A DNA stretch of 42,239 nt from an uncultured Anaerobutyricum sp. (GTDB lineage Bacteria; Bacillota; Clostridia; Lachnospirales; Lachnospiraceae). A program made the position numbers and the translations under genes. The notes beneath the pieces are model-generated. The model saw nothing but the letters and a program-made list of their open reading frames with translations, had not been told where the DNA came from and made no database searches. Below are positions 1 to 8,642 of the stretch, piece by piece; the stretch's first letter is position 1; the number at the start of each line of letters is the position of its first letter. The stretch is taken from contig NZ_CAKRCF010000028.1 of NCBI RefSeq assembly GCF_934307085.1, forward strand, positions 1 through 42,239, read 5' to 3'.

Positions 1-69
1 CGATTGGTCAAGCGGCTAAGACGTCGCCCTCTCACGGCGAAAACAGGGGTTCGATTCCCCTATCGACTA
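1..69 (+). tRNA. tRNA-Glu (anticodon CTC), 5' end cut by window edge
   Basis: The cloverleaf is readable from position 4 of the acceptor stem. The D arm is followed by an anticodon loop CTCTCAC, giving anticodon CTC at about 32-34. The T arm is at 45-61 with loop TTCGATT. The 3' acceptor strand at 62-68 pairs with bases 1-4, and its last three bases need AGT just upstream of the window. No CCA is encoded. Only the first three bases are missing. Confidence 0.93.
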
Positions 70-76
70 TTCATTT

Positions 77-110
77 TAAAAGGTTTGTCTGATTAGACAA
101 ACCTTTTTTG
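77..110 (+). terminator. Rho-independent terminator after tRNA-Glu
   Basis: Stem AAGGTTTGTCT / AGACAAACCTT with a four-base GATT loop is followed by a T run at 104-109. It lies 8 nt after the tRNA and should end its transcript. Confidence 0.9.
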
Positions 111-352
111 TTTCATAAAAGAAATGTCTGTTTTTGTTGGATGGAATATTAAATGTATTTTCTCTGATTCGATAAATATTTTTTTCTTAATTAACAACCA
201 AAATTTCTCATATTTAAAATAAAATTTACATTCTATGCATAATATGAATTCCATTACACATAGAAGAAATTTTAATCAATAAATCTTTTTATGAAATTAA
301 TTCAAACTTTAGAAAATAATATTTATTTATAAGCAGATTTTTCCTATTGTTC

Positions 353-358
353 TATAAT
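353..358 (+). promoter_or_regulatory. Candidate -10 box for the 93-aa gene
   Basis: TATAAT lies 44 nt upstream of the ATG at 402. No good -35 hexamer sits 16-18 nt upstream. The rest of 111-401 is very AT-rich and holds no gene I can support. Confidence 0.45.
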
Positions 359-401
359 ACAGTTTGAAACCATTGTTTTTATTTTCATAAAGGAGGTACC
401 T

Positions 402-683
402 ATGGCTTTTTTTGACACCTTAAGACAGAACCTTATGACTGCCACCCAGGTTACAGTGGATAAAGCAAAAAATACCGCTGAGATTTTAAAATTAAAAGAC
501 CAGATTCGCCAAGATAAATTAGAGATTCGCTCTGCTACTTATAAAATTGGGGAGATTTATCGGGGACTTCACTCCGAAGATTATGAGGAGGCTTATGAAG
601 ATTATTTTCAGAGGATTGAGCGTTTGGAACAGGCGATTGATTGGAAAGAAGATGCACTGAAGAATTTGGAACGAGAGGATTAA
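402..683 (+). CDS. Small coiled-coil protein of unknown function
   Basis: The product is a 93-residue, highly charged protein predicted to be almost wholly alpha-helical. Residues 15-50 (rich in K, D, E, I and L) and 60-92 look like two coiled-coil helices. There is no signal peptide, membrane segment or cysteine. The ATG follows an AAGGAGG site at 391-397. It resembles the helical N-terminal part of small zinc-ribbon proteins common in Clostridia, but the zinc ribbon is absent here. It stands alone between a tRNA terminator and dinB. No function is assigned. Confidence 0.75.
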   Translation: MAFFDTLRQNLMTATQVTVDKAKNTAEILKLKDQIRQDKLEIRSATYKIGEIYRGLHSEDYEEAYEDYFQRIERLEQAIDWKEDALKNLERED

Positions 684-779
684 ATCCCTCTTTGGATTTG
701 AAGCAACTTATAAAATAATCCCGTTTTCGTCTCCCTTGCCTATGAAATAAAATTATTAATCTACAAAGGAATTTTACTT

Positions 780-1976
780 ATGGAAAAAAGACTCATTTTT
801 CACGTTGATGTAAATAGTGCCTATTTAAGCTGGGAGGCTGTCCACCAGCTTAAAAGTGGTGCTTCTACAGATATTCGGACCATTCCGTCAATTATCGGTG
901 GAGACACCTCTTTGCGAAAAGGTGTTGTTCTCGCCAAGTCTCTTTCCGCCAAACGATTCGGTATTCATACGGGAGAACCGGTTACTGATGCTCTGACAAA
1001 ATGTCCTTCTTTGCAAAGTTTTCGACCGAACTTTCCTCTTTATCACAAATATTCCGAAGCATTTATTTCTATTTTAAAGAAATATGCTCCTGTGGTAGAG
1101 CAGGTTTCTATTGATGAAGCTTACCTTGATATGAGTGGACTTCACTACTTCTACTCCACTCCGCTTGAAGCTGCCGAGAAAATTCAGACGAATGTTCGGG
1201 AAGCTTTAGGTTTTACCGTGAATATCGGTGTTTCTTCAAATAAGCTTCTTGCAAAAATGGCATCTGATTTTGAAAAACCAGACAAAATCCATACTTTATT
1301 TCCAGCAGAAATCGAAGAAAAAATGTGGCATCTTCCTGTCCGAACTCTCTTTTTTACCGGAAAGGCTGCTGCACAAAAATTAAATCAGCTCGGTATCTAT
1401 ACCATTGGTGACCTTGCTAAAAGCGACCCTGATTTTTTAAAGGCACACTTAAACTCACAGGGAGTTACTTTATGGAATTATGCAAACGGCAGGGATGATT
1501 CTCCTGTTAAGGAATCTCCTGATGCCCCAAAAGGCTATGGAAATTCCACTACTTTAAGTAAAGACCTCACTTCACTCTCTGAAGCGAAACCCGTCTTATT
1601 AGAACTCTGCGAAACCGTCACTAAGCGACTTCGTGAAAATCAGGTTTACGCACAAGTTATTGAAGTAGAACTCAAGGACAGCCATTTTCGCAGAAAATCC
1701 CACCAGACAGTTCTTGATTACTCTACAAATACTACTGACGACTTTTATCAAATCAGTATAAAACTTTTTAAAGAACTCTGGGATGGCACCCCAATCCGGC
1801 TTCTTGGAGTACGAGGCGGCAAACTCACCCTCGACAAAATCGAACAAATACAACTTTTCACTGAAACTGCCTCCTCACATGAAAAACGCGAAAAAATGTT
1901 AAAACTTGATGCTGCATTGGATTCCATCCAAAAGAAACATGGGAAAAATTCAATAATGAGGGCGAGTAAATTATGA
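780..1976 (+). CDS. dinB: DNA polymerase IV (Y-family translesion polymerase)
   Basis: This is a Y-family error-prone polymerase that copies past damaged template bases. The palm begins HVDVNSAYLSWEA (residues 8-20, first catalytic Asp). The second catalytic motif VSIDEAYLDMS is near 109-119 and holds the Asp-Glu pair. A helix-hairpin-helix follows near 195-215 (FTGKAAAQKLNQLGIYTIGDL) and the little-finger domain is near 255-360. The QIQLF segment near residue 358 fits a beta-clamp binding peptide. Its length of 398 residues is normal for the family. A purine-rich AAAGGA site precedes the ATG. The gene is monocistronic here, and no LexA box was recognised by eye. Confidence 0.95.
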   Translation: MEKRLIFHVDVNSAYLSWEAVHQLKSGASTDIRTIPSIIGGDTSLRKGVVLAKSLSAKRFGIHTGEPVTDALTKCPSLQSFRPNFPLYHKYSEAFISILKKYAPVVEQVSIDEAYLDMSGLHYFYSTPLEAAEKIQTNVREALGFTVNIGVSSNKLLAKMASDFEKPDKIHTLFPAEIEEKMWHLPVRTLFFTGKAAAQKLNQLGIYTIGDLAKSDPDFLKAHLNSQGVTLWNYANGRDDSPVKESPDAPKGYGNSTTLSKDLTSLSEAKPVLLELCETVTKRLRENQVYAQVIEVELKDSHFRRKSHQTVLDYSTNTTDDFYQISIKLFKELWDGTPIRLLGVRGGKLTLDKIEQIQLFTETASSHEKREKMLKLDAALDSIQKKHGKNSIMRASKL

Positions 1977-2282
1977 TTGCGAAGCAAGGGAGACGCCTTC
2001 AGAAAGAGAAATATTAAGGATTGACACACAAACTATTATTATAATATCACAGTAATTTTACAATAATAAGCCAGAGTTTCTATTTCTCCTGCCCCCATCC
2101 CCAAATTTTTTTCAATCCTACAAATCAGTTTTTTCTCTTTTTGTTGTTAAAACAACAGTTTTTTCTTATCATCTATATTACAATAGCACAGAACTAAGTA
2201 TTTCAGACTGTCACACTGCTTCCCTCATGACTGTGACAGTATTTTATCTCACATAAATTAAATGAAAAAGGAGTACTAACAA
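1977..2282 (+). promoter_or_regulatory. Intergenic leader with a 9-bp inverted repeat
   Basis: This 306-bp gap lies between dinB and the ferredoxin gene. Perfect arms ACTGTCACA (2207-2215) and TGTGACAGT (2232-2240) flank a 16-nt loop 42 nt before the ferredoxin ATG. They could be an operator or an RNA hairpin. TTGACA (2021-2026) and TATAAT (2040-2045) are present, but with 13-nt spacing, which is too short for a normal sigma-70 promoter. No gene was seen in the gap. Confidence 0.4.
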
Positions 2283-3053
2283 ATGATTCGAAGAATTGTA
2301 CACATTGATGAAGAAAAATGTAACGGCTGTGGTGCATGTGCAGATGCCTGCCATGAAAGCGCAATTGGAATGGTAAATGGAAAAGCAAAGCTTCTTCGTG
2401 ACGATTACTGTGATGGTCTTGGTGATTGTCTCCCTGCCTGCCCTACTGGAGCAATCACTTTTGAAGAACGTGAGGCTGCTGCTTATGACGAAGCTGCCGT
2501 AATGGCAAATAAGCAGAAAAAAGAAGCTGCTACCGCTAATACTGTAAATTCTGTTTCACAGCCTAATGAATCAGCAGCAAAAACTGCTCCTGTAGCTCAT
2601 GGCTGCCCAGGTCAGCGTATCGCACAGTTCAACCACCAGAATACAGCAAATTCTACTTCTGACAACAGAACTGCTCCTGCTGCAATCACCTCTCAGCTTA
2701 GCCAGTGGCCAGTACAGATTAAATTGGCTCCAATCACCGCTCCATATTTTAATGGTGCAAAATTATTAATTGCCGCTGACTGTACTGCATATGCATATGC
2801 TAACTTCCATCAGGATTTTATCAAAGGAAAAATCACTCTAGTAGGCTGTCCAAAGCTTGATGCTACTGACTACAGCGAAAAACTTACAGAAATTATCGCT
2901 GCTAACGATATTAAGAGTGTAACTATCGCTCGTATGGAAGTTCCTTGCTGTGGTGGTTTAGAACACGCCGCTGTGACTGCATTAAAAAATAGTGGGAAAT
3001 TTATTCCTTGGCAGGTTGTAACAATTTCTATTGATGGAAGAATTTTAGATTAA
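2283..3053 (+). CDS. Two-cluster ferredoxin-like protein with C-terminal cysteine domain
   Basis: This is a 256-residue iron-sulfur protein. The N-terminal 60 residues form a dicluster ferredoxin fold: CNGCGACADAC and CDGLGDCLPACPTGA, with the first cysteine of the second motif spaced as C-x4-C-x3-C. An Ala/Asn/Ser-rich linker (about 75-135) leads to a C-terminal domain with conserved-looking VGCPKLD and VPCCGGL motifs. Such proteins occur across Clostridia, often near redox-stress genes such as the hybrid cluster protein, but no such partner is next to it here. It is probably a cytoplasmic electron carrier or redox sensor; the partner is unknown. The AAAGGAG site and ATG are well placed. Confidence 0.85.
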   Translation: MIRRIVHIDEEKCNGCGACADACHESAIGMVNGKAKLLRDDYCDGLGDCLPACPTGAITFEEREAAAYDEAAVMANKQKKEAATANTVNSVSQPNESAAKTAPVAHGCPGQRIAQFNHQNTANSTSDNRTAPAAITSQLSQWPVQIKLAPITAPYFNGAKLLIAADCTAYAYANFHQDFIKGKITLVGCPKLDATDYSEKLTEIIAANDIKSVTIARMEVPCCGGLEHAAVTALKNSGKFIPWQVVTISIDGRILD

Positions 3054-3060
3054 TTCAGCA

Positions 3061-3436
3061 AATAGTAATTTGTGGAGCCGAACAGACGCCGCTATAGAGA
3101 AGTTTGTGTTCGGATTGCATCAATGACTTCTAAAAAAAGATTTATTCTAAGGATGATTTTGAGCAATCCGATAGGAGCCTATGATTTTCAGCGGCTGTGC
3201 GGTTTATACACATTATGAAGATTTTTGTTTATCTTTACAAATTACAATGAGCAAGAGAAGGGGATTCTCCAAAGACTTTTGTCTGAACCCCTAGGTATCC
3301 TCATCTATTGTTGGTAATAGAATTTAAACAGCCGCATCAGAAGAAATTTTCGCACTTCTTCTCGATAATTCTTCAGGCAATCCGCCCACCACTCTCTCTG
3401 CAGCGGCGTCTGTTACCAACTCACCAAATTACTATT
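3061..3436. repeat. Large inverted structure between convergent genes
   Basis: The ends are complementary: 3061-3071 pairs with 3426-3436 (11 of 11), and 3081-3093 pairs with 3402-3414 (AACAGACGCCGCT / AGCGGCGTCTGTT, 13 of 13). Shorter inverted pairs lie inside, including CGGATTGC near 3113 with GCAATCCG near 3164, and GCGGCTGT near 3193 with ACAGCCGC near 3328. The 375 bases hold no convincing gene and fill the space between two convergent genes. It could be a non-autonomous mobile element or a structured RNA. It does not carry the core shared by the elements at 20053, 27220, 29883, 30776 and 40467. Confidence 0.6.
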
Positions 3437-4287
3437 TAAAGTTCATGAAATATCGGTTTCATCTTTTCAAATGTACAAAACTGCGTATATCCTAGCTTCC
3501 GAAGTTCTTCCTTTGCCCAGTCAATATACACTCCGAGATGTTCCTTCTTATGGCTGTCACTTCCGATTGTAATAATCGTACCACCAAGTTCCCGGTAAAG
3601 TTTTAATACATCCCTTGATGGTGTCATATCCGAAAGCTCGTATCTATGATTTGACGTATTTACTTCGATCCCTTTTCCATCTGCGATAACAGTCTTTAAA
3701 ATTTCTGTGAGAAGTGGTTTTAATTTTTCAAATGGATACACGCCATAACTATCATAACGCACAACCAAGTCCATATGACCTAACACACTGTAATTGTGGT
3801 AGTTACGTACAACTGAAAGCAGTTCTTTATAGTAGCCTTCGTTGTACTCCTGCTGTGTCCGTCCATTCTGATATTCATTTGTCCAAAATTCCTGATCACC
3901 TACCTGATGAATGGATAAGATAATGAAATCAAATGGATAGCTGTTAAATAATTTTTCGTATTGTGGAATGGTATGTGTCTGCACACCAAATTCCAGTCCG
4001 GCTTTTATTGCAATTTTATCTTTATATTTTCCCTGCAGTTTTTCTATCATTGGAAAATACTTTCCATAATCTACGTTGGTAAGCGCAACCTGCTCCGGCT
4101 CTCCCTCATCTCCCGGACGATATTTGATTCCTCTTGGATCATCCCAGTCGCGGTATGGGCCATAGTCTACGTGGTCGGTAAAACATATATCTTTAATGCC
4201 AAGTGCGATGGCATCTTTTACAACTTCCTCCATCGGATAAACAGAGTCATTACTAAACTCTGTATGTACATGGTAATCTGCTAACAT
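3436..4287 (-). CDS. PHP-family histidinol-phosphatase-like phosphoesterase
   Basis: The product is a 283-residue PHP-domain metal-dependent phosphoesterase. Metal-binding signatures are HVHTEFSNDS at residues 6-15, FTDHVDYG near 36-43, an internal LSIHQ, LGHMDLV, and GSDSHKKEHLG near 243-253. This is the HisK/HisJ type, which dephosphorylates L-histidinol phosphate, but no other his gene is nearby, so the true substrate is open. The start has AAAGGAGG seven bases upstream. It begins 11 nt after trmK ends, so the two are probably co-transcribed. Confidence 0.85.
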   Translation of the reverse strand: MLADYHVHTEFSNDSVYPMEEVVKDAIALGIKDICFTDHVDYGPYRDWDDPRGIKYRPGDEGEPEQVALTNVDYGKYFPMIEKLQGKYKDKIAIKAGLEFGVQTHTIPQYEKLFNSYPFDFIILSIHQVGDQEFWTNEYQNGRTQQEYNEGYYKELLSVVRNYHNYSVLGHMDLVVRYDSYGVYPFEKLKPLLTEILKTVIADGKGIEVNTSNHRYELSDMTPSRDVLKLYRELGGTIITIGSDSHKKEHLGVYIDWAKEELRKLGYTQFCTFEKMKPIFHEL

Positions 4288-4298
4288 ATTTCCTCCTT

Positions 4299-5117
4299 TT
4301 ATCGAATTGCTTTTCTCATATCCTCTATTTCTTTATGAAGCTCCTGATATCTTCGCTGTCTTTTTGCAATATTTCCCCTCTCTTTTCCTGAAAGTTCTTT
4401 TGATTCCATATCTTTTATGGATTGTTTCAAATCTTCTGCGATCATTTCTTTTTTCCCAATTTCTTTTTCGAGGTATTCTTTTAGAACGGGATTTTTCGTT
4501 TCGATCAGATATCGCCCATACTGTTCATAAACACTTTCCATTTCTTTCTCAGAAGCCGTCTGATTCGTTGGTGTTTCTGATATTTCTTTTATATATTCAT
4601 GAATGGAAGGCTGCTGGTGTTTTTGTCGCTGTGGCTGTGTCCACGCCGGTTCTGCTTTGATGATTACATAATATTTGCCATCTTCTTTTAAGAACCATTC
4701 TTTTTCAATCTGGTAGCGATATTCTTTTAAAAGCTGACGGACTTTGAACCATTCTGATTGCGGCTGCAAAATAAATTCTTTTCCTTCTATTAAAAATTCT
4801 GGTTTGGTTTTTAATATTTTGCAGATTAAATCTCCGCCCATACCTGCAATAACTACAGTATCAGTCTCTCCTGGCTCTAATGGCGCAAGTCCATTTCCAA
4901 GACGAGTGGCAATTTTCTCTCCAAGTTTTTCTTCCCGAATATGTTCCTGTGCTTTTTCAAGCGGACCTTGATTGACATCCATTGCAATTCCTGCTGGTGA
5001 AAGATTATTTTTCACAAGATAAATCGGGACATATCCGTGATCAGTTCCAACATCCGCCACACGATTTCCCGGTGTAACTGCCTGTGCTACCGTTTTTAAA
5101 CGTATTGAAAGTTCCAT
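4299..5117 (-). CDS. trmK: tRNA (adenine-22-N1)-methyltransferase
   Basis: This is an SAM-dependent class I methyltransferase of the TrmK (YqfN, formerly DUF633) family, which methylates A22 in the D loop of some bacterial tRNAs. The SAM-binding motif VADVGTDHGYVP is at about residues 19-30, and VVIAGMGGDLI, the family hallmark, follows near 87-97. The C-terminal 100 residues are charged and helical, as the family's coiled coil is. Length is typical at 272. It lies downstream of rpoD, as in many Firmicutes, but a terminator at 5163-5205 separates them. Confidence 0.92.
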   Translation of the reverse strand: MELSIRLKTVAQAVTPGNRVADVGTDHGYVPIYLVKNNLSPAGIAMDVNQGPLEKAQEHIREEKLGEKIATRLGNGLAPLEPGETDTVVIAGMGGDLICKILKTKPEFLIEGKEFILQPQSEWFKVRQLLKEYRYQIEKEWFLKEDGKYYVIIKAEPAWTQPQRQKHQQPSIHEYIKEISETPTNQTASEKEMESVYEQYGRYLIETKNPVLKEYLEKEIGKKEMIAEDLKQSIKDMESKELSGKERGNIAKRQRRYQELHKEIEDMRKAIR

Positions 5118-5162
5118 TTTTATTTAATCCCCTTTTATGTCATAATTTTCTCTTTTTTAAAA

Positions 5163-5205
5163 CAAAAGAATCCCTGAACATCAAATGGTGAACGGGACTC
5201 TTTTA
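5163..5205 (-). terminator. Terminator downstream of rpoD
   Basis: Read on the minus strand, arms AAAAGAGTCCC and GGGATTCTTTT (one G-U pair) close a loop of about 20 nt, followed by TTTTGTTTT. It should end the dnaG-rpoD transcript before trmK. Confidence 0.75.
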
Positions 5206-5237
5206 TTATAATTTATAATTGTTTTATTTTCAAGAAA

Positions 5238-5360
5238 TTACTGTTCAAGCTTTTTAACAAAACCTGCAAATGTATCATATTCTGCCTTATCATTGTATTC
5301 TGTCAATACATTCATTATATCAGTGGACATAATAACCTATTCCAACTGTTTAATTTCCAT
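5238..5360 (-). pseudogene. Small ORF interrupted by an in-frame amber codon
   Basis: On the minus strand an ATG at 5360 opens MEIKQLE, then a TAG at 5337-5339, then the same frame continues to a TAA at 5238. Beyond the amber codon there is an internal ATG at 5330, giving 30 residues (MSTDIMNVLTEYNDK... ending FVKKLEQ). A purine-rich AGAGGAAGAGAAG precedes the first ATG. It may be a decayed small gene, or just the 30-residue peptide. It lies between rpoD and its terminator. No family is recognised. Confidence 0.3.
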
Positions 5361-5393
5361 GCTTTCTTCTCTTCCTCTTTTCTTTTGTAAGCT

Positions 5394-6572
5394 TTATTCT
5401 TCCAAAAAGTCTCTTAGTTTTCTGCTTCTTGTAGGATGACGAAGCTTGCGTAACGCCTTTGCCTCTATCTGACGAATGCGTTCCCTTGTCACCTGAAACT
5501 CTCTTCCAACTTCTTCTAAGGTATGCGGTTTTCCATCTTCTAAACCAAAGCGAAGTGCCAGTACCTTCTGCTCTCTTTCTGATAAAGTATCCATTACCAT
5601 TTCAAGCTGTTCCCGAAGAAGTGTATGGGCCGCCTCATCTGCAGGAACCGGGATATGCTCATCTTGAATAAAATCTCCAAGATGACTATCCTCTTCCTCT
5701 CCAATTGGTGTTTCTAAAGAAACTGGCTCCTGTGATATTTTAGAAATTTCTAACACACGTTCCACTGGAAGATTCATTACCTCTGCTATTTCTTCGGGAG
5801 TTGGCTCTCTGCCGTATTCCTGCAAAAGCCTTCTGCTTGTCCGGTTTACCCGATTCATCGTCTCTACCATATGCACGGGAATACGGATTGTTCTTGCCTG
5901 ATCAGCAATTGCGCGGGTAATGGCTTGCCTGATCCACCATGTAGCATAGGTACTGAACTTGTATCCCTTTCGATAATCGAACTTTTCCACTGCTTTAATA
6001 AGACCAAGATTTCCTTCCTGAATCAAGTCAAGGAACTGCATTCCTCTTCCAGAATAGCGCTTGGCAATGCTTACAGTAAGACGAAGATTTGCCTCAGAAA
6101 GCTGCTTTTTTGCCTCCTCATCTCCCTGTTCCATCCGCTTTGCAAGCTCTATCTCTTCCTCAGAACTTAGCAGCGGAATTCTGCCTATCTCTTTTAAATA
6201 CATACGGACAGGATCTTCTGCACTCCCTCTTTCTAAAAAAGAACTTTCTGATTCCTCTACCGACTTTTCATATCCCTTTTCAATCTCAGCAGTCACTTCT
6301 ATGCTGTTGATTGCCTCGGGCTTTTTAAAAATGTCTGCATCATTTAAAGAATCTATTTCTTCCATATCATCAGAATCTATTTCGGACATAGCCAGTACAT
6401 CAATTTTTCTCTCTTCCAGATAAGTAACTATACACTCAAGTTGTGCTGGTGTCAGCGAATTATTCTGAAAGACTTCTTTTATCTCCTGAAGTTCCACCAC
6501 ATTTTTCTGCTTTTTTGCTTTCTCAAGCAGACAACTCATCTGGTTACCAAAAATCTGTTCTTTCCTGTCCAA
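5394..6572 (-). CDS. rpoD: RNA polymerase primary sigma factor (sigma-70/SigA)
   Basis: This is the housekeeping sigma factor, 392 residues long. A short region 1.1 is followed by an acidic linker. Region 1.2 begins [11 protein letters not shown] near residue 119. Region 2 carries [20 protein letters not shown] and [15 protein letters not shown]. Region 3 contains [12 protein letters not shown], and region 4.2 carries [19 protein letters not shown] near the C-terminus. The start is TTG (complement of 6570-6572), chosen because GGAGGG lies six bases upstream. It follows dnaG by 93 nt in the classic dnaG-rpoD arrangement. Confidence 0.97.
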   Translation of the reverse strand: MDRKEQIFGNQMSCLLEKAKKQKNVVELQEIKEVFQNNSLTPAQLECIVTYLEERKIDVLAMSEIDSDDMEEIDSLNDADIFKKPEAINSIEVTAEIEKGYEKSVEESESSFLERGSAEDPVRMYLKEIGRIPLLSSEEEIELAKRMEQGDEEAKKQLSEANLRLTVSIAKRYSGRGMQFLDLIQEGNLGLIKAVEKFDYRKGYKFSTYATWWIRQAITRAIADQARTIRIPVHMVETMNRVNRTSRRLLQEYGREPTPEEIAEVMNLPVERVLEISKISQEPVSLETPIGEEEDSHLGDFIQDEHIPVPADEAAHTLLREQLEMVMDTLSEREQKVLALRFGLEDGKPHTLEEVGREFQVTRERIRQIEAKALRKLRHPTRSRKLRDFLEE

Positions 6573-6665
6573 AATACACCCTCCAAATCCTATATGTACT
6601 TCTGAAGCCTTTCCTACATAAAAAAATCCAAAAGTACATTATTCTTGCTCTTATTTTAACCAGTT

Positions 6666-8447
6666 TTATGCTCGTTTTATACAAAGCTTTTGCATTTTAC
6701 TTTTCAGGGATAACAGTTCCTGCCAACGCACCACGTCATTTGTATGAACCATTTCATCCTCAATGCTAGCAAGCTTTACTTTTCGCACTACATCAGATAA
6801 TGCTTTATCCTGATCTTCTGGAGAAAGTTCCTCTTCTGATTTGAGATGTGTATTAAAAATTGCTGCAATTTCTTTTTGTTCTTCCGCATCGGTAAAACGG
6901 CTGAGAATTGCTGCTGGATTTATCTTTTCATTTGTATCTAATTGTTCAAATAGCATAATCGCTACGGAATGGTATAATGGTTCAATAAAATCATCTGCCC
7001 CTATATAAGCTCTTATATATTGGTACATTTCCGGCCGTTCCACAAGCCATGTAAGGAGCAGCCTCTGTGGCTGATTGCGTTTATTTTTTTTCTTTTCCTG
7101 CCGTCTTTCTTCGGTTTCTGGAGAAGTCTTATACTGCTCATTCACCTTTTCATATTGATAACCAAGTCCATATCGGTTGACAAGATTCTCAAGATCATTT
7201 TGCCGAATCATAAAACGATTGGCAGCTGATGCAATATAGGTCTGTCTTTCTAAAGGTTCCTCAATCTGTGCCAGTTTTTTTGCTACTTCATGAAGAAACT
7301 CCGTCCGGCTTTCCGGATCTTGCTGATTATACTGTCCATAAAGAACAAGCAACTCAAACATTCGTCCAGATTCCGCCTCATCAATCCTCTTTTGGTATCC
7401 TTCCGATCCCTCTGCCTTAATGAGTTCATCCGGATCCTTATACGGCTTCATGGATAACACCCGTCCTCGAAGGCCATTTTCCCGCAGGATTGGTAACGCT
7501 CGAAGTGCCGCCTTGACACCTGCTCCATCACTGTCAAAAGATAAGATAACCTCGTTCGTATATCGCTTTAAAAGCATCGCCTGATTCGGTGTAAATGCTG
7601 TTCCAAGGGGAGCAACTGCATTTGTAAATCCTGCTTGATGAAGTGAGATAACATCCATATATCCTTCACACAAAATAAGTACATTACTTCTTGACCGCTT
7701 TGCGTAATTTAATCCGTACAGATTTCTTCCCTTATCAAATAAAATGGTTTCTCTGGAATTTAAATATTTTGGTTCTCCATCACCCATCACACGGCCACCA
7801 AATCCAATAACTCTCTGATTGATGTCCATAATTGGAAAAATAACCCGGTTAAAAAACTTATCATAACTTCCTTTTACCGTATCAATATTTACAAGAGAAG
7901 ATTCTTTCATCTGATAATCGGTAAATCCTTTTGATTTCAAATATTGATATAGATCATCTCGATAAATATCTGCATAACCAATTCCAAAATGGTTAATCAT
8001 CTCATCACTGAGTCCACGATTTTTAAGATAAGAAAGTGCCTGTACTCCACGCTTACTTTTTAAAAGGTAATGAAAATATACGGCCGCTTCTTTATTCATA
8101 TCTCTAAGGGTAAGTCTGGCATCTGCCTCTTGTCTTTCCTCTGCTGTCTGTTCCCGTTCCGGAAGTTCTACTCCGGCTCTCTGTGCCAAATTCTGTAAGG
8201 CCTCCACAAAAGAGAGCCTGTTATACTCCATAAGAAATGTATAGACATTGCCTCCCTGGCCACATCCAAAGCAATAATACATCTGCTTATCCCGGCTGAC
8301 AGAAAACGAAGGCGTCTTTTCATTATGAAATGGACAAAGCCCTACGTAGTTTGAACCTCTCTTTTTTAATGAAACATAAGAGGAAATCACATCGACTATA
8401 TCATTTTTTTCTCTGACTTCATCAATCAGTTCTTCTTCATATCTCAT
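6666..8447 (-). CDS. dnaG: DNA primase
   Basis: Synthesises RNA primers at the replication fork. The N-terminal CHC2 zinc ribbon is intact, with C38, H41, C59 and C62 (CPFHNEKTPSF ... YYCFGC). The catalytic core begins near residue 125. The TOPRIM motif is ILCEGYMDVISLHQAG with the DSDGAG acidic pair further on. A charged linker near 440-460 (EERRQEKKKNKRNQP) leads to a helicase-binding C-terminal domain. Length is normal at 593. GAGGAAA precedes the ATG. It sits between an RpoD-like gene and rpoD, and probably shares their transcript in part. Confidence 0.96.
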   Translation of the reverse strand: MRYEEELIDEVREKNDIVDVISSYVSLKKRGSNYVGLCPFHNEKTPSFSVSRDKQMYYCFGCGQGGNVYTFLMEYNRLSFVEALQNLAQRAGVELPEREQTAEERQEADARLTLRDMNKEAAVYFHYLLKSKRGVQALSYLKNRGLSDEMINHFGIGYADIYRDDLYQYLKSKGFTDYQMKESSLVNIDTVKGSYDKFFNRVIFPIMDINQRVIGFGGRVMGDGEPKYLNSRETILFDKGRNLYGLNYAKRSRSNVLILCEGYMDVISLHQAGFTNAVAPLGTAFTPNQAMLLKRYTNEVILSFDSDGAGVKAALRALPILRENGLRGRVLSMKPYKDPDELIKAEGSEGYQKRIDEAESGRMFELLVLYGQYNQQDPESRTEFLHEVAKKLAQIEEPLERQTYIASAANRFMIRQNDLENLVNRYGLGYQYEKVNEQYKTSPETEERRQEKKKNKRNQPQRLLLTWLVERPEMYQYIRAYIGADDFIEPLYHSVAIMLFEQLDTNEKINPAAILSRFTDAEEQKEIAAIFNTHLKSEEELSPEDQDKALSDVVRKVKLASIEDEMVHTNDVVRWQELLSLKSKMQKLCIKRA

Positions 8448-8529
8448 CTTTTTCCTCTTTAATTTTATAAAATAATTTTGTTCCTGATAGTTACATTATA
8501 TGTTGACAATTTAAAATTATTATACAATT

Positions 8530-8642
8530 TTGTAACTATTCAGAACAAATCCGCATATTTATCGAAAATCCGCTGGATTCTGAATAGCTACAAACTTATT
8601 TTGAAAATTCTACATAATCTGAATCGCTACAAATTTATTTCT
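8530..8642. repeat. Inverted and direct repeats upstream of dnaG
   Basis: A 16-bp inverted pair with one mismatch (TTGTAACTATTCAGAA at 8530-8545 and TTCTGAATAGCTACAA at 8578-8593) is followed by a third, direct copy of the right arm at 8619-8642 (TCTGAATCGCTACAAATTT). The third copy ends at the stop codon of the sigma-like gene. This could be a terminator-like hairpin, a regulator site array, or a decayed small repeat. A TATAAT on the minus strand near 8495-8500 may serve dnaG. Confidence 0.5.

Noticed and set aside
2021..2045. TTGACA and TATAAT as a promoter for the ferredoxin gene
   Set aside because: The spacer is 13 nt, outside the 16-18 nt range, so I kept it only as a note.
8530..8642. 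CRISPR array
   Set aside because: Only three copies, one inverted, with uneven spacing and no cas genes.
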